Positions 31,471 to 39,977 of a stretch of DNA of 64,000 bases are shown piece by piece; position 1 is the first letter of the stretch, and the number at the start of each line of letters is the position of its first letter. Under the pieces are notes generated by a model. The model worked only from the letters and a program-made list of their open reading frames with translations, was not told where the DNA came from and ran no database searches. Source of the DNA: SIG307 sp045596385 (GTDB lineage: Bacteria; Bacillota; Clostridia; Lachnospirales; Lachnospiraceae); NCBI GenBank assembly GCA_045596385.1, contig JAZOCC010000012.1, forward strand, positions 25,474 to 89,473, given 5' to 3'. A program made the position numbers and the translations under genes.

Positions 31471-33105
31471 ATGCCGATTACAAACATTTTGGAAAAGAAC
31501 TGTGAAATGTACGGAAACGAAATCTGTCTGGTAGAAATTAACCCGCAGCTTCCTGAGACCCGTCGCATCACCTGGAAAGAATATGAACTGATGGAGCCGA
31601 CAAAGAGCAACTACTACCGTCGCGAAATCACCTGGAATGTATTTAACGAAAAAGCAAACCGTTTCGCCAACCTCTTACTCTCCCGCGGTGTAAAAAAAGG
31701 AGACAAGGTTGCGATTTTACTTATGAACTGTCTGGAATGGTTACCGATTTATTTCGGTATATTAAAGACCGGTGCTTTGGCGGTACCGCTTAACTTCCGC
31801 TACTCTTCCGATGAAATCGACTACTGTGTAAACTTAGCGGACGTGGATATTTTGGTATTCGGACCGGAGTTTATCGGCCGTGTGGAAGAAATCGCCGACA
31901 CCTTAAGCAAAAACCGCCTTCTGATTTATGTCGGTGACAACTGTCCGACCTTTGCGGAAGACTACACATCTCTTACCGCAGACTGTTCTAGTATGACTCC
32001 GAATATTACGCTGACGGATGATGATGATGCCGCAATTTACTTTTCCTCCGGCACCACCGGTTTCCCGAAAGCAATCTTACATAAGCATCGCAGTCTCATG
32101 CACTCCTGCCTCGTAGAGCAGAACCACCATGAGACTACCCATGATGACGTATTTTTATGTATTCCGCCGCTGTACCACACCGGTGCCAAGATGCACTGGT
32201 TCGGTAGCTTTTTAGTCGGTGGCAAGGCGGTTCTCTTAAAGGGAACCAAGCCGGAGTTTGTCTTGGATGCTGCTTCCAAAGAGCATTGTACCATCGTATG
32301 GCTTCTCGTTCCGTGGGCACAGGATATCTTGGATGCCATCGACCGAGGCGATGTGAAGCTTTCCGATTACGAGCTTTCTCAGTGGCGTCTCATGCACATC
32401 GGTGCGCAGCCGGTTCCTCCGAGTCTTATCACCCGTTGGAAGAAGCTGTTCCCGAACCACAAATACGACACCAACTACGGCCTCTCCGAGTCCATCGGAC
32501 CTGGCTGTGTTCACCTTGGTATGGACAACATCCACAAAGTCGGCGCCATCGGTATTCCGGGCTACGGCTGGGAAACTAAGATTGTAGACGAGCATCGTAA
32601 CACTGTACCGCAAGGCGAAGTGGGCGAGCTGGCCGTAAAGGGCCCGGGTGTTATGACCTGCTATTATAAAGACGAGAAGGCTACCAATGAAGTGCTGGCT
32701 GACGGCTGGCTTTTCACCGGTGATATGGCAATGCAGGACGAGGACGGATTCATCTTCCTCGTAGACCGCAAGAAAGACGTTATCATCAGCGGCGGTGAGA
32801 ATATTTACCCGGTACAGATTGAAGACTTCCTTCGTAAGCACGATTCCATTAAGGATGTAGCGGTTATCGGTCTTCCGGACAAGCGTCTCGGTGAAGTTAC
32901 CGGTGCCATCATCGAAGTAAAACCGGGCTGTACCTTGACTGAGGATGAGGTAAACGCCTTCTGTCACGCGCTTCCGCGTTATAAGCGCCCGCACACCATT
33001 ATTTTTGCGGATGTACCGCGTAACCCTACCGGTAAGATTGAGAAGCCGAAGCTTCGCGAACTGTACGGCGGCAAGGGTCTGGTAGCGGCACAGAACCAAG
33101 GCTAA
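31471..33105 (+). CDS. AMP-forming acyl/aryl-CoA synthetase
   Basis: The 544-residue member of the fatty-acyl/long-chain ligase family has the P-loop YFSSGTTGFPKAILHKH at about 188-204, A5 NYGLSESIG, A7 DGWLFTGDMAMQDEDG and A10 with the catalytic lysine in NPTGKIEKPKL. It activates a carboxylic acid with ATP and CoA. Its divergent position to iorAB-paaK suggests aryl or branched-chain acid substrates, but a general fatty acid is equally possible. ATG 31471 has GAGGAA seven bases upstream; the in-frame TTG fifteen bases earlier overlaps that site. Confidence 0.92.
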   Translation: MPITNILEKNCEMYGNEICLVEINPQLPETRRITWKEYELMEPTKSNYYRREITWNVFNEKANRFANLLLSRGVKKGDKVAILLMNCLEWLPIYFGILKTGALAVPLNFRYSSDEIDYCVNLADVDILVFGPEFIGRVEEIADTLSKNRLLIYVGDNCPTFAEDYTSLTADCSSMTPNITLTDDDDAAIYFSSGTTGFPKAILHKHRSLMHSCLVEQNHHETTHDDVFLCIPPLYHTGAKMHWFGSFLVGGKAVLLKGTKPEFVLDAASKEHCTIVWLLVPWAQDILDAIDRGDVKLSDYELSQWRLMHIGAQPVPPSLITRWKKLFPNHKYDTNYGLSESIGPGCVHLGMDNIHKVGAIGIPGYGWETKIVDEHRNTVPQGEVGELAVKGPGVMTCYYKDEKATNEVLADGWLFTGDMAMQDEDGFIFLVDRKKDVIISGGENIYPVQIEDFLRKHDSIKDVAVIGLPDKRLGEVTGAIIEVKPGCTLTEDEVNAFCHALPRYKRPHTIIFADVPRNPTGKIEKPKLRELYGGKGLVAAQNQG

Positions 33106-33111
33106 AATTTT

Positions 33112-33141
33112 AAGGGCGCCGCACGCCGCGGTGCCCTTTTT
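33112..33141 (+). terminator. terminator of the acyl-CoA synthetase gene
   Basis: AAGGGCGCCGC / GCGGTGCCCTT (33112-33122 with 33128-33138, 5-nt loop) followed by TTTTG. Confidence 0.85.
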
Positions 33142-33218
33142 GCAGTTTCCCGGGTGTACTACAAGTTTTGTTTCCGCTTTTATTCCTTCTTTTGCTTGTC
33201 GCAACGCTCCGCAAACTT

Positions 33219-33278
33219 CCTCCAACCGGTTCTAAACGTCTCTCTGTTAAGGCCTCGAGACTTAGAACCGCTAGGAGG
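33219..33278 (+). promoter_or_regulatory. long hairpin sequestering an extended Shine-Dalgarno-like sequence
   Basis: CCTCC (33219-33223), CGGTTCTAA (33227-33235) and GTCTC (33238-33242) pair in order with GAGAC (33257-33261), TTAGAACCG (33262-33270) and GGAGG (33274-33278). The right arm ends in AGGAGGTGAT, complementary to ten bases of a 16S 3' end, yet no ATG follows at a usable distance. The real start of the next gene is 156 bases further on. Confidence 0.55.
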
Positions 33279-33433
33279 TGATTTCGACTGCGCTAAAGAC
33301 GCGACCCTTCGGGAATGCAAAAAACAAAATAAAAGCGAAAACAAACCTTATACCACATTCCGGCAAAAAAATAAAAGTCACCGCGTCTCGTGCGTGCGCC
33401 CTACTACAAATACATTATTACGGAGGTATGTAC

Positions 33434-34993
33434 ATGATAAAAGACGGTAAAATTTGGATTGCAAAGAATGATAACTTACAATTTTTATATCCTGGCATGG
33501 GCAATCGCCACGGTCTCATCGCCGGTGCTACCGGTACCGGTAAGACCATTACTTTAAAGGTACTGGCAGAGTCCTTCTCTTCTCTCGGTGTGCCGGTTTT
33601 CTTAGCCGACATTAAAGGAGACCTGTCCGGCATGTGTGCCCCGGGCAAGGAAAGCGAAGATATGTCCAAACGTATTGCCAAGTTCGGTATCGACGACTGG
33701 AGCTATACCTCTTTCCCGACTCGCTTTTTTGATATTTTCGGAAAGAACGGACATCCAATCCGTACCACCGTATCCGAGATGGGACCGATTCTTCTCTCCC
33801 GCCTGTTAGGACTTACCGCCGTACAGGAAGGCGTGTTAAATATTGTATTCCGGGTTGCGGACGACAACGGTTTACTCCTTATTGATTTGAAGGATTTAAA
33901 GGCCATGCTTGCCTATGTGACCGAGCATCGTGAGGAATACACCCTGACCTACGGTAACGTCAGCCCGCAAAGCGCCGGTGCTATCCAGCGTTCATTGCTG
34001 ACTCTGGAAAGCCAGGGAGGAAACTTATTCTTCGGAGAACCGGCCTTCGATTTTACGGACTGGATGACTACCGATGAGTCCGGTCGCGGTATGATTAACA
34101 TTTTAGACAGTACAGAGCTGGCACAATCTCCGCTCCTTTACGCAACCTTTATGCTTTGGATGCTGACGGAGCTCTTTGAAAAGCTTCCGGAGGTAGGAGA
34201 CGCAGACAAGCCGAAGCTGGTGTTCTTCTTTGACGAAGCCCATCTCCTCTTCCGCGATATGCCGAAGACCCTGAATCAAAAAATCGAACAAGTCGTAAAA
34301 CTCATCCGTTCCAAGGGTGTGGGCGTTTACTTTATCTCCCAGAGTCCCAGCGATATTCCGGATGAGGTACTGGCGCAGTTGGGTAACCGTGTACAGCACG
34401 CACTCCGTGCCTATACCCCGGCAGAGCAAAAGGCAGTCCGTACCGCCGCACAAACCTTCCGTCAGAATCCGGCCTTTGATACCTCTGAGGCCATTATGGA
34501 ATTGGGTGTGGGCGAGGCACTGGTGTCCTTCCTGGACGAAGAAGGGATCCCGACCGTGGTAGAACGCACCTTCATCCTTCCGCCTCAAAGCCTTATGGGT
34601 CCGGTGGATGCCTTTACCCGTAACTCAGTCATTACACGAAGTCCGTTAGACGAAAAATACGGACTCCCGGTGGACAACCGCTCTGCTTATGAGGTACTGA
34701 CCGAACAAAATGCAGAGGAAGAGGCCGCAGAACTGCGTGCCAGGGAAGAAGCTGCCGCTGCCAAACTACAGGCAAAGGAAGAGGCTGCTGCCGCAAAACA
34801 GAAGGCAAAAGAAGAAGCTTTTGCCCTAAAGCAAAAGCAGAAAGAGGAAGCCGCAAAGCAAAAGAAAAAGGAAAAAGCCGCCGAAAAACTGTTCAACAAA
34901 ACCATCGGCCGCGCCACCTCCAGTGCCTTCGGTTCCATCGGACGCCACATCGGAAATTCCATTATCAGAGGTTTGTTCGGAAATTCAAAATAA
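33434..34993 (+). CDS. HerA-like (DUF853) P-loop ATPase
   Basis: The 519-residue protein begins with an N-terminal strand region, then Walker A GATGTGKTITLKVLAE (about 29-44), Walker B VFFFDEAHLLF (about 270-280), and the arginine-containing C-terminal part SQSPSDIPDEVLAQLGNRVQHALRAYTPAEQKAV. HerA/VirB4-like DUF853 ATPases form hexamers that translocate DNA or protein. The last 90 residues are an Ala/Glu/Lys coiled coil with repeated EEAAAAKxKAK units. ATG 33434 has GGAGGT six bases upstream. No nuclease partner (such as NurA) is adjacent, so the role is open. Confidence 0.88.
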   Translation: MIKDGKIWIAKNDNLQFLYPGMGNRHGLIAGATGTGKTITLKVLAESFSSLGVPVFLADIKGDLSGMCAPGKESEDMSKRIAKFGIDDWSYTSFPTRFFDIFGKNGHPIRTTVSEMGPILLSRLLGLTAVQEGVLNIVFRVADDNGLLLIDLKDLKAMLAYVTEHREEYTLTYGNVSPQSAGAIQRSLLTLESQGGNLFFGEPAFDFTDWMTTDESGRGMINILDSTELAQSPLLYATFMLWMLTELFEKLPEVGDADKPKLVFFFDEAHLLFRDMPKTLNQKIEQVVKLIRSKGVGVYFISQSPSDIPDEVLAQLGNRVQHALRAYTPAEQKAVRTAAQTFRQNPAFDTSEAIMELGVGEALVSFLDEEGIPTVVERTFILPPQSLMGPVDAFTRNSVITRSPLDEKYGLPVDNRSAYEVLTEQNAEEEAAELRAREEAAAAKLQAKEEAAAAKQKAKEEAFALKQKQKEEAAKQKKKEKAAEKLFNKTIGRATSSAFGSIGRHIGNSIIRGLFGNSK

Positions 34994-35009
34994 TATCTCA
35001 CCAAAACGG

Positions 35010-35051
35010 CTGTCTTACTTACGTTTCACTTTCGTAAGTAAGGCAGTTTTT
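35010..35051 (+). terminator. terminator of the HerA-like gene
   Basis: CTGTCTTACTTACG / CGTAAGTAAGGCAG (35010-35023 with 35033-35046, one G-T pair) followed by TTTTTCT. Confidence 0.85.
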
Positions 35052-35074
35052 CTATTCTTTTTTACCGGTATAAT

Positions 35075-35103
35075 TTTACTTTATGTCGCTTTTATGGTAT
35101 AAT
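35075..35103 (+). promoter_or_regulatory. promoter of the CotH operon, overlapping repeat copy B
   Basis: TTTACT (35075-35080), 17 bp, TATAAT (35098-35103). The -10 is formed by the left end of the repeat. Confidence 0.55.
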
Positions 35104-35181
35104 AGCCACAGGGTGGCTATTATCGTTGGCAGTCGCCGAAAGGAACATTCTGTCCCTTTCGGCTCGTTGCTTTTATGGTAT
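35095..35181 (+). repeat. two-hairpin interspersed repeat, copy B
   Basis: This element is about 85-90% identical to 3568-3655 read on the other strand. Stems are 35099-35109 with 35113-35123 (11 bp, perfect) and 35135-35146 with 35152-35163 (12 bp with one A-C, which becomes G-U in the complementary RNA). It is bounded by direct repeats TGGTAT. In both places it lies in the leader of the next gene, in the same orientation relative to it. Confidence 0.8.
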
Positions 35182-35272
35182 CATCCTCTCAAAGACAAAG
35201 TGAGAACGATGAAGGCTGAACATCCGATGCAAGCATCGGTAATACACTCTCACAGAAAGGATGGAGCCTATT

Positions 35273-37543
35273 ATGAGAAAACGAATTCCTTCCGATTGCA
35301 GACCGTTATTATATGCTATTTTATGCTTTTTCCTGATTATACATACGGGCGCATGTAATCAGACTTCCCACGAACCTGATGTTCCGGCAGTCTCTTTGGC
35401 TCCGACCACTACGAATACGCCGATGCCGACCGCAACACCGGCTCCCACGGAAACTCCGACACCAACGCAGGTTCCGGTTCCTGTGTTTTCCGAGGAGGGC
35501 GGATTCTACGATAACGCATTTACCTTGTCATTATCATCGGATAAAGATACAGAAATTTACTATACAAAGGACGGGAGCGACCCTCGCACCTCCGCTACCG
35601 CCTTGCTGTATACAAACACAATTCCAATTTACGATAATACCGATTCCCCCAATGTATACAGTGCCGTTAAAGATATCAGTCTTCCGGGATACCATCCTCC
35701 GCAATTTAATGTGGACAAAGGAATTGTTATCCGGGCCGTAGCAAAGACCGAGACCGGGGAATACGGCGACGTGATTTCCAACAGTTACTTTGTAGGAAAA
35801 TCCGCCTCTTATTACACCGACCTGAAGGTCATCTCTATGGTAACCGAAAGCGACTATCTGTTTCACCCTGACACCGGAGCCTATATGACCGGTTCCGGCT
35901 ATTACAAATGGCGTGACAGCAACGATTACATAGCCTATGACCCGGGCGATGTCCTGAACCCGACCAATTATAACGCCGACGGGAAGGAAAGCGAATTTCC
36001 TGTTTCCATTCAGATATTTGAAAATGGAGCTCCTGTTTATTCCGCAAACGTAGGTGCACGGATTTCCGGGAATTGGTCCCGTTCCGCCGCACAGAAAAGC
36101 ATTCGATTTTACGCAAGAGAAGAATACGGCACCAAAAAAATGAACTACGCCTTCTTTGATGACCTGACCGACGCAAACGGTAAACTCATCAAAAAGTTTG
36201 ATAAAGTCACCTTACGAAACGGTGGAAACGACAACCAGTCTCTTCATTTCCGGGATGCCCTCATTCAGGATTTAGCCCGGGGGCTAGCCTTGGACTACAT
36301 GGCCTCCGAACCGTATATCTTGTTTATTAACGGAGAATTCTGGGGTTTTTACCTTCTTCGTGAAAAACCGGAGGACTACTACATTCAGTCTCACTACGGC
36401 ATTGACGAGAAGGAGGTAGCCGTAATTAAAAACGGAGTTCTGGACTCCGGCACGGAAAATGACCTTGGAGATTACTGGAACCTCTGTAACTGGGCCGCAG
36501 CCGCAGACATGACTCAGGAGAAAAATTATAAAGAATTCTGTGCCCGTATGGATATCCAAAGCTTCATGGACTATATTACGGTAGAAACCTATGTTAACAA
36601 TAACGACTGGGCCAACGGTTATGTAAACAACTGGATTGTATGGCGTTCCAATACCGTCAATCCGGAGCTACCGAAGGCAGACGGCAAATGGCGTTTTATC
36701 CTCTATGATTTAGATATGTCATCCGGACTTTACGGCAGCAACGAAACAGCTTCCCACTATGACTCTCTGAATACCATTTATTCGGAAAGCGAGCACTACA
36801 ATCTCCCTGATATTCTTCGCAACCTAAGCAAAAACGAAGAGTTTCTTCAGGCCTTTTGTAAAAATTATATACGTATTGTCGATACCTGTTTTGCTCCGGA
36901 CAAGGTAAACGAAACATTGGATGCCTATATGACAGCCTACGGAGATGCAACAAAAGCTTCTTTCCTGCGCTTCGGCATCGATTGGGCCGCATCCAATTAC
37001 GAAAACGAATTTTCAAATATTCGTGCCTTTTTCGAACAACGTCCGGAATATGCGAAACGCTATCTTAACAGCTTTGGCGAACGCAAAGGCGAAGTCGGCG
37101 GAGCTTCGGGAAATACGCCCGTTCCGAAAGCCCCAATCGTAGCAAATACAGCAAGATGGACCTATTACGGAACTGCAACATTTTCCGCAAACCAGTCCGA
37201 TAATTCATTTCGGGTTACAGTCCCGCAAACCACGCAAAACTCATGGGACATTCAATCGCAAACTCCGAGGCTCACCTTGGAAAAAGGATGCACATACCGC
37301 CTTTCCTTTGATGCCTCTTATACCGGTAACGGAAAATTTGACATGAACATTAACCGTTTTGACGGTACCGGCTATCCGAATTGCTTCTGGGCCGGCGCAA
37401 CACTCTCCGAGGAATTAAAAAACTATGAGTTCGTCTTTGTTATGAACGATGAAACCCATACCGACTGGAAACTGTGCTTTAACTACGGCTCCGGACAGGG
37501 TACTTTCATCATCAAAAACGTGGCTCTGACCAAAATAGATTAA
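35273..37543 (+). CDS. CotH-domain surface lipoprotein with chitobiase-like and carbohydrate-binding domains (1)
   Basis: The 756-residue protein has a lipoprotein signal (lipobox TGAC, Cys28), a Thr-Pro linker (39-70), a chitobiase C-terminal-like beta domain (about 75-175, GGFYDNAFTLSL, YYTKDGSDPRTS), a CotH kinase-like domain (about 185-630) with KVTLRNGGNDN, VNNNDWANGYVNNW and the metal motif FILYDLDMSSG (DLD at 479-481), and a C-terminal jelly-roll carbohydrate-binding domain (about 640-756). CotH proteins are atypical protein kinases; extracellular versions act at the surface of Clostridia. ATG 35273 has GGAG six bases upstream. First of a tandem pair. Confidence 0.88.
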   Translation: MRKRIPSDCRPLLYAILCFFLIIHTGACNQTSHEPDVPAVSLAPTTTNTPMPTATPAPTETPTPTQVPVPVFSEEGGFYDNAFTLSLSSDKDTEIYYTKDGSDPRTSATALLYTNTIPIYDNTDSPNVYSAVKDISLPGYHPPQFNVDKGIVIRAVAKTETGEYGDVISNSYFVGKSASYYTDLKVISMVTESDYLFHPDTGAYMTGSGYYKWRDSNDYIAYDPGDVLNPTNYNADGKESEFPVSIQIFENGAPVYSANVGARISGNWSRSAAQKSIRFYAREEYGTKKMNYAFFDDLTDANGKLIKKFDKVTLRNGGNDNQSLHFRDALIQDLARGLALDYMASEPYILFINGEFWGFYLLREKPEDYYIQSHYGIDEKEVAVIKNGVLDSGTENDLGDYWNLCNWAAAADMTQEKNYKEFCARMDIQSFMDYITVETYVNNNDWANGYVNNWIVWRSNTVNPELPKADGKWRFILYDLDMSSGLYGSNETASHYDSLNTIYSESEHYNLPDILRNLSKNEEFLQAFCKNYIRIVDTCFAPDKVNETLDAYMTAYGDATKASFLRFGIDWAASNYENEFSNIRAFFEQRPEYAKRYLNSFGERKGEVGGASGNTPVPKAPIVANTARWTYYGTATFSANQSDNSFRVTVPQTTQNSWDIQSQTPRLTLEKGCTYRLSFDASYTGNGKFDMNINRFDGTGYPNCFWAGATLSEELKNYEFVFVMNDETHTDWKLCFNYGSGQGTFIIKNVALTKID

Positions 37544-37577
37544 CAACTTACCACTTTACAGAAACGAGGATATCATT

Positions 37578-39869
37578 ATGAATTTCAAAAAAGCAACAGG
37601 GCTTCGCTCCCTGTTCTGCATCACCGTATTTTCTTTGTTAACATTCGCATCCGGCGCCTGCGACTCTTCCCGCACCAAGCCGGTGCTTCCCACCGACCAT
37701 CCTACGGGCGGGTTAACCGATGCGGTCGGTAAAGATAACATTACTCCGGATGCGCCGACTCCGACTCCGGATACGGAACCCGACACCCAGGTAAAGGAAG
37801 AAGAAAAAGTAATTGTACCGCAGTTTTCGGCAAACGGCGGTTTCTACGACATGGCCTTTTTATTGGAACTGTCCATCGATGACGGCAATAGGATTTATTA
37901 CACCTTAGACGGCAGTGACCCGAGGTCTTCCGCATCCGCCAAGGAATACACAAAGGGCATTTTCCTTTACAATAATACAGATGAGCCGAATGTACTCAGT
38001 GCCATTACGGATATTACTCTCTCCGGCTACACTCCTCCGCAATTTAACGTAGACAAAGGCTTTACCGTCCGTGCCGTAGCAAAAACACCGGAAGGCGATT
38101 TCGGCGCTGTAGTGACCAACAGCTATTTTATCGGTAAAAAATCCGATTATTACTCTTCCATGAAAGTCATCTCCATGGTTACCGACATCGACTATTTATT
38201 CCATCCGGATACCGGTGCATACATGATCGGCTCCAAGTATTACGAATGGCGTGGCAGCGACGACTATGTTCCGTATGATGCCGGCGATGTATTAAATGTC
38301 ACAAATTACAACACCAGCGGTCGCGAAACCGAATTTCCGGTTTCCATCCAGGTATTCGAAGATGGAAAACCGGTCTACTCCACGAATGTAGGTGCCCGGA
38401 TTTCCGGCAACTGGTCCCGTGCCCATGCCCAAAAGAGCTTCCGCCTCTATGCCAGAAAAGAATACGGTGACGGTAACATGAATTATGCCTTTTTCAACGG
38501 ACTCATGGATGCAAACGGCGCTTTCATCGAGAAATTCGATAAGGTCACCTTACGTAACGGCGGAAACGACTATCAGGAGCTTCATTTTCGTGATGCCCTA
38601 TTCCACGATTTAACAAAGGATCTGGCCTTTGATGTCATGGCCGCAGAGCCTTGTATTCTCTTTGTAAACGGCGAATTCTGGGGCTTCTACATGATTCGTG
38701 AAAAGACCGACGGTGACTACATTGAATCTCACTACGGCATTCCAAAGGAAGAGGTCGCAGTAATCAAGAACAGCGAACTGGAAGACGGCACGGAAGAAGA
38801 TTTGGAAGAGTTCCGCGAGCTTTGTCTCTGGGCCGCTTCCGCAGATATGACCGTAGAAGAAAACTACAAAAAGCTCTGTGCTTCTTTTGATATTCAAAGC
38901 CTTATGGACTACATGACCGTAGAAACCTATATCAACAACAGCGACTGGGCCAACGGCGGAAGCAACAACTGGATGGTATGGCATTCCAAAACCGTAAATT
39001 CCGACCTTCCGAAGGCGGACGGCAAGTGGCGCTTTATCCTATATGATACGGAGTTTTCCACCGGTCTGTACGGTAGTGAAAGTACCCAGTACATGTATGA
39101 CTTGCTGAACAAAATGTCCGTAGGCAACGGCGATTTCAATTACCCGGACATCCTGCGAAGTGCTTGCAAAAACGACGAATTCCGGCAACAGTTTTACAAC
39201 AATTACCTTCACATTATGGAGACCTGCTTTGACCCGGATACGGTACACGCAAAGATTGATTCCTATGTAGCCGCATACGGCGAAGCTACAAAGAATACCT
39301 TTTTCCGTTTCGGTCTCGACTGGGCTGCTTGGAACTACGAAGGCGAAGTGGACCAGTTTAAGGAATATTTCACCCGTCGTCCGAAATACGCCAAACGATA
39401 TTTAAATACCTTCTGCGGCGTGGAAACCGTAACCGAGCCTGTCTCCCCGTCCGGCAATATGATTTCTTCCGTAGAGAACTGGGAGTACTACGGTCCGGCC
39501 GACATTTACACCGATCCGGAGGATAATTCCTTCCATGTAGATAACCCGGAAGCCTGTTGGAATATCTGGGATATCCAATCCCAGGCTTGTGATTTGGAAC
39601 TGGAGGAAGGCTGTACCTACCGCCTGACCTTTGATGCCTCCTGTACCGTTTCTTCAAGCTTTGACATCGGCTTTAACCGGTTTGACGGTTGGGGCTATCC
39701 GACCTGCTGGTGGACCAATACCACACTCACACCGGAGCTCAACTCCTACGAGTACGAATTTACCGTAGACAGTGAAACCTACTCCGACTGGAGGCTTTGT
39801 CTTAACTACGGTCACGGAAAAGGCAACTTTGTCGTTAAGAACGTGGTTCTGACAAAAATAGCGGACTAA
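37578..39869 (+). CDS. CotH-domain surface lipoprotein, tandem paralogue (2)
   Basis: The 763-residue protein has the same architecture and is clearly homologous along its whole length: lipobox SGAC (Cys28), linker DAPTPTPDTEPDTQ, chitobiase-like beta domain, CotH domain and C-terminal carbohydrate-binding jelly roll (VENWEYYGPADIY to the end). Its DLD metal motif is replaced by DTE in FILYDTEFSTG, a possible change in activity. The gene lies 34 bp after the first, with CGAGGA seven bases before its ATG. Together with GH16 and GH36 genes it suggests surface glycan handling. Confidence 0.88.
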   Translation: MNFKKATGLRSLFCITVFSLLTFASGACDSSRTKPVLPTDHPTGGLTDAVGKDNITPDAPTPTPDTEPDTQVKEEEKVIVPQFSANGGFYDMAFLLELSIDDGNRIYYTLDGSDPRSSASAKEYTKGIFLYNNTDEPNVLSAITDITLSGYTPPQFNVDKGFTVRAVAKTPEGDFGAVVTNSYFIGKKSDYYSSMKVISMVTDIDYLFHPDTGAYMIGSKYYEWRGSDDYVPYDAGDVLNVTNYNTSGRETEFPVSIQVFEDGKPVYSTNVGARISGNWSRAHAQKSFRLYARKEYGDGNMNYAFFNGLMDANGAFIEKFDKVTLRNGGNDYQELHFRDALFHDLTKDLAFDVMAAEPCILFVNGEFWGFYMIREKTDGDYIESHYGIPKEEVAVIKNSELEDGTEEDLEEFRELCLWAASADMTVEENYKKLCASFDIQSLMDYMTVETYINNSDWANGGSNNWMVWHSKTVNSDLPKADGKWRFILYDTEFSTGLYGSESTQYMYDLLNKMSVGNGDFNYPDILRSACKNDEFRQQFYNNYLHIMETCFDPDTVHAKIDSYVAAYGEATKNTFFRFGLDWAAWNYEGEVDQFKEYFTRRPKYAKRYLNTFCGVETVTEPVSPSGNMISSVENWEYYGPADIYTDPEDNSFHVDNPEACWNIWDIQSQACDLELEEGCTYRLTFDASCTVSSSFDIGFNRFDGWGYPTCWWTNTTLTPELNSYEYEFTVDSETYSDWRLCLNYGHGKGNFVVKNVVLTKIAD

Positions 39870-39874
39870 CAACG

Positions 39875-39912
39875 ATGCGCCTGCAAATCCAGCGACTTGC
39901 AGGCGCATTTCT
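39875..39912 (+). terminator. terminator of the CotH operon
   Basis: ATGCGCCTGCAA / TTGCAGGCGCAT (39875-39886 with 39897-39908, 10-nt loop) followed by TTCTAT. Confidence 0.75.
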
Positions 39913-39977
39913 ATGTATTCTATTCATCTTTTTCTCTCTTCGGACTTCTGCCATATTCCTACCGTCTTCTGCCGGTT

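Noticed and set aside
32236..33225. 329-codon minus-strand frame opposite the acyl-CoA synthetase
   Set aside because: It is an antisense shadow of a clear plus-strand gene, with no ribosome site and no recognisable domain.
33278..33433. 52-residue N-terminal extension of the HerA-like ATPase from GTG 33278
   Set aside because: The GTG overlaps the Shine-Dalgarno-like sequence itself; the ATG at 33434 has a proper GGAGGT and matches where the conserved domain begins.
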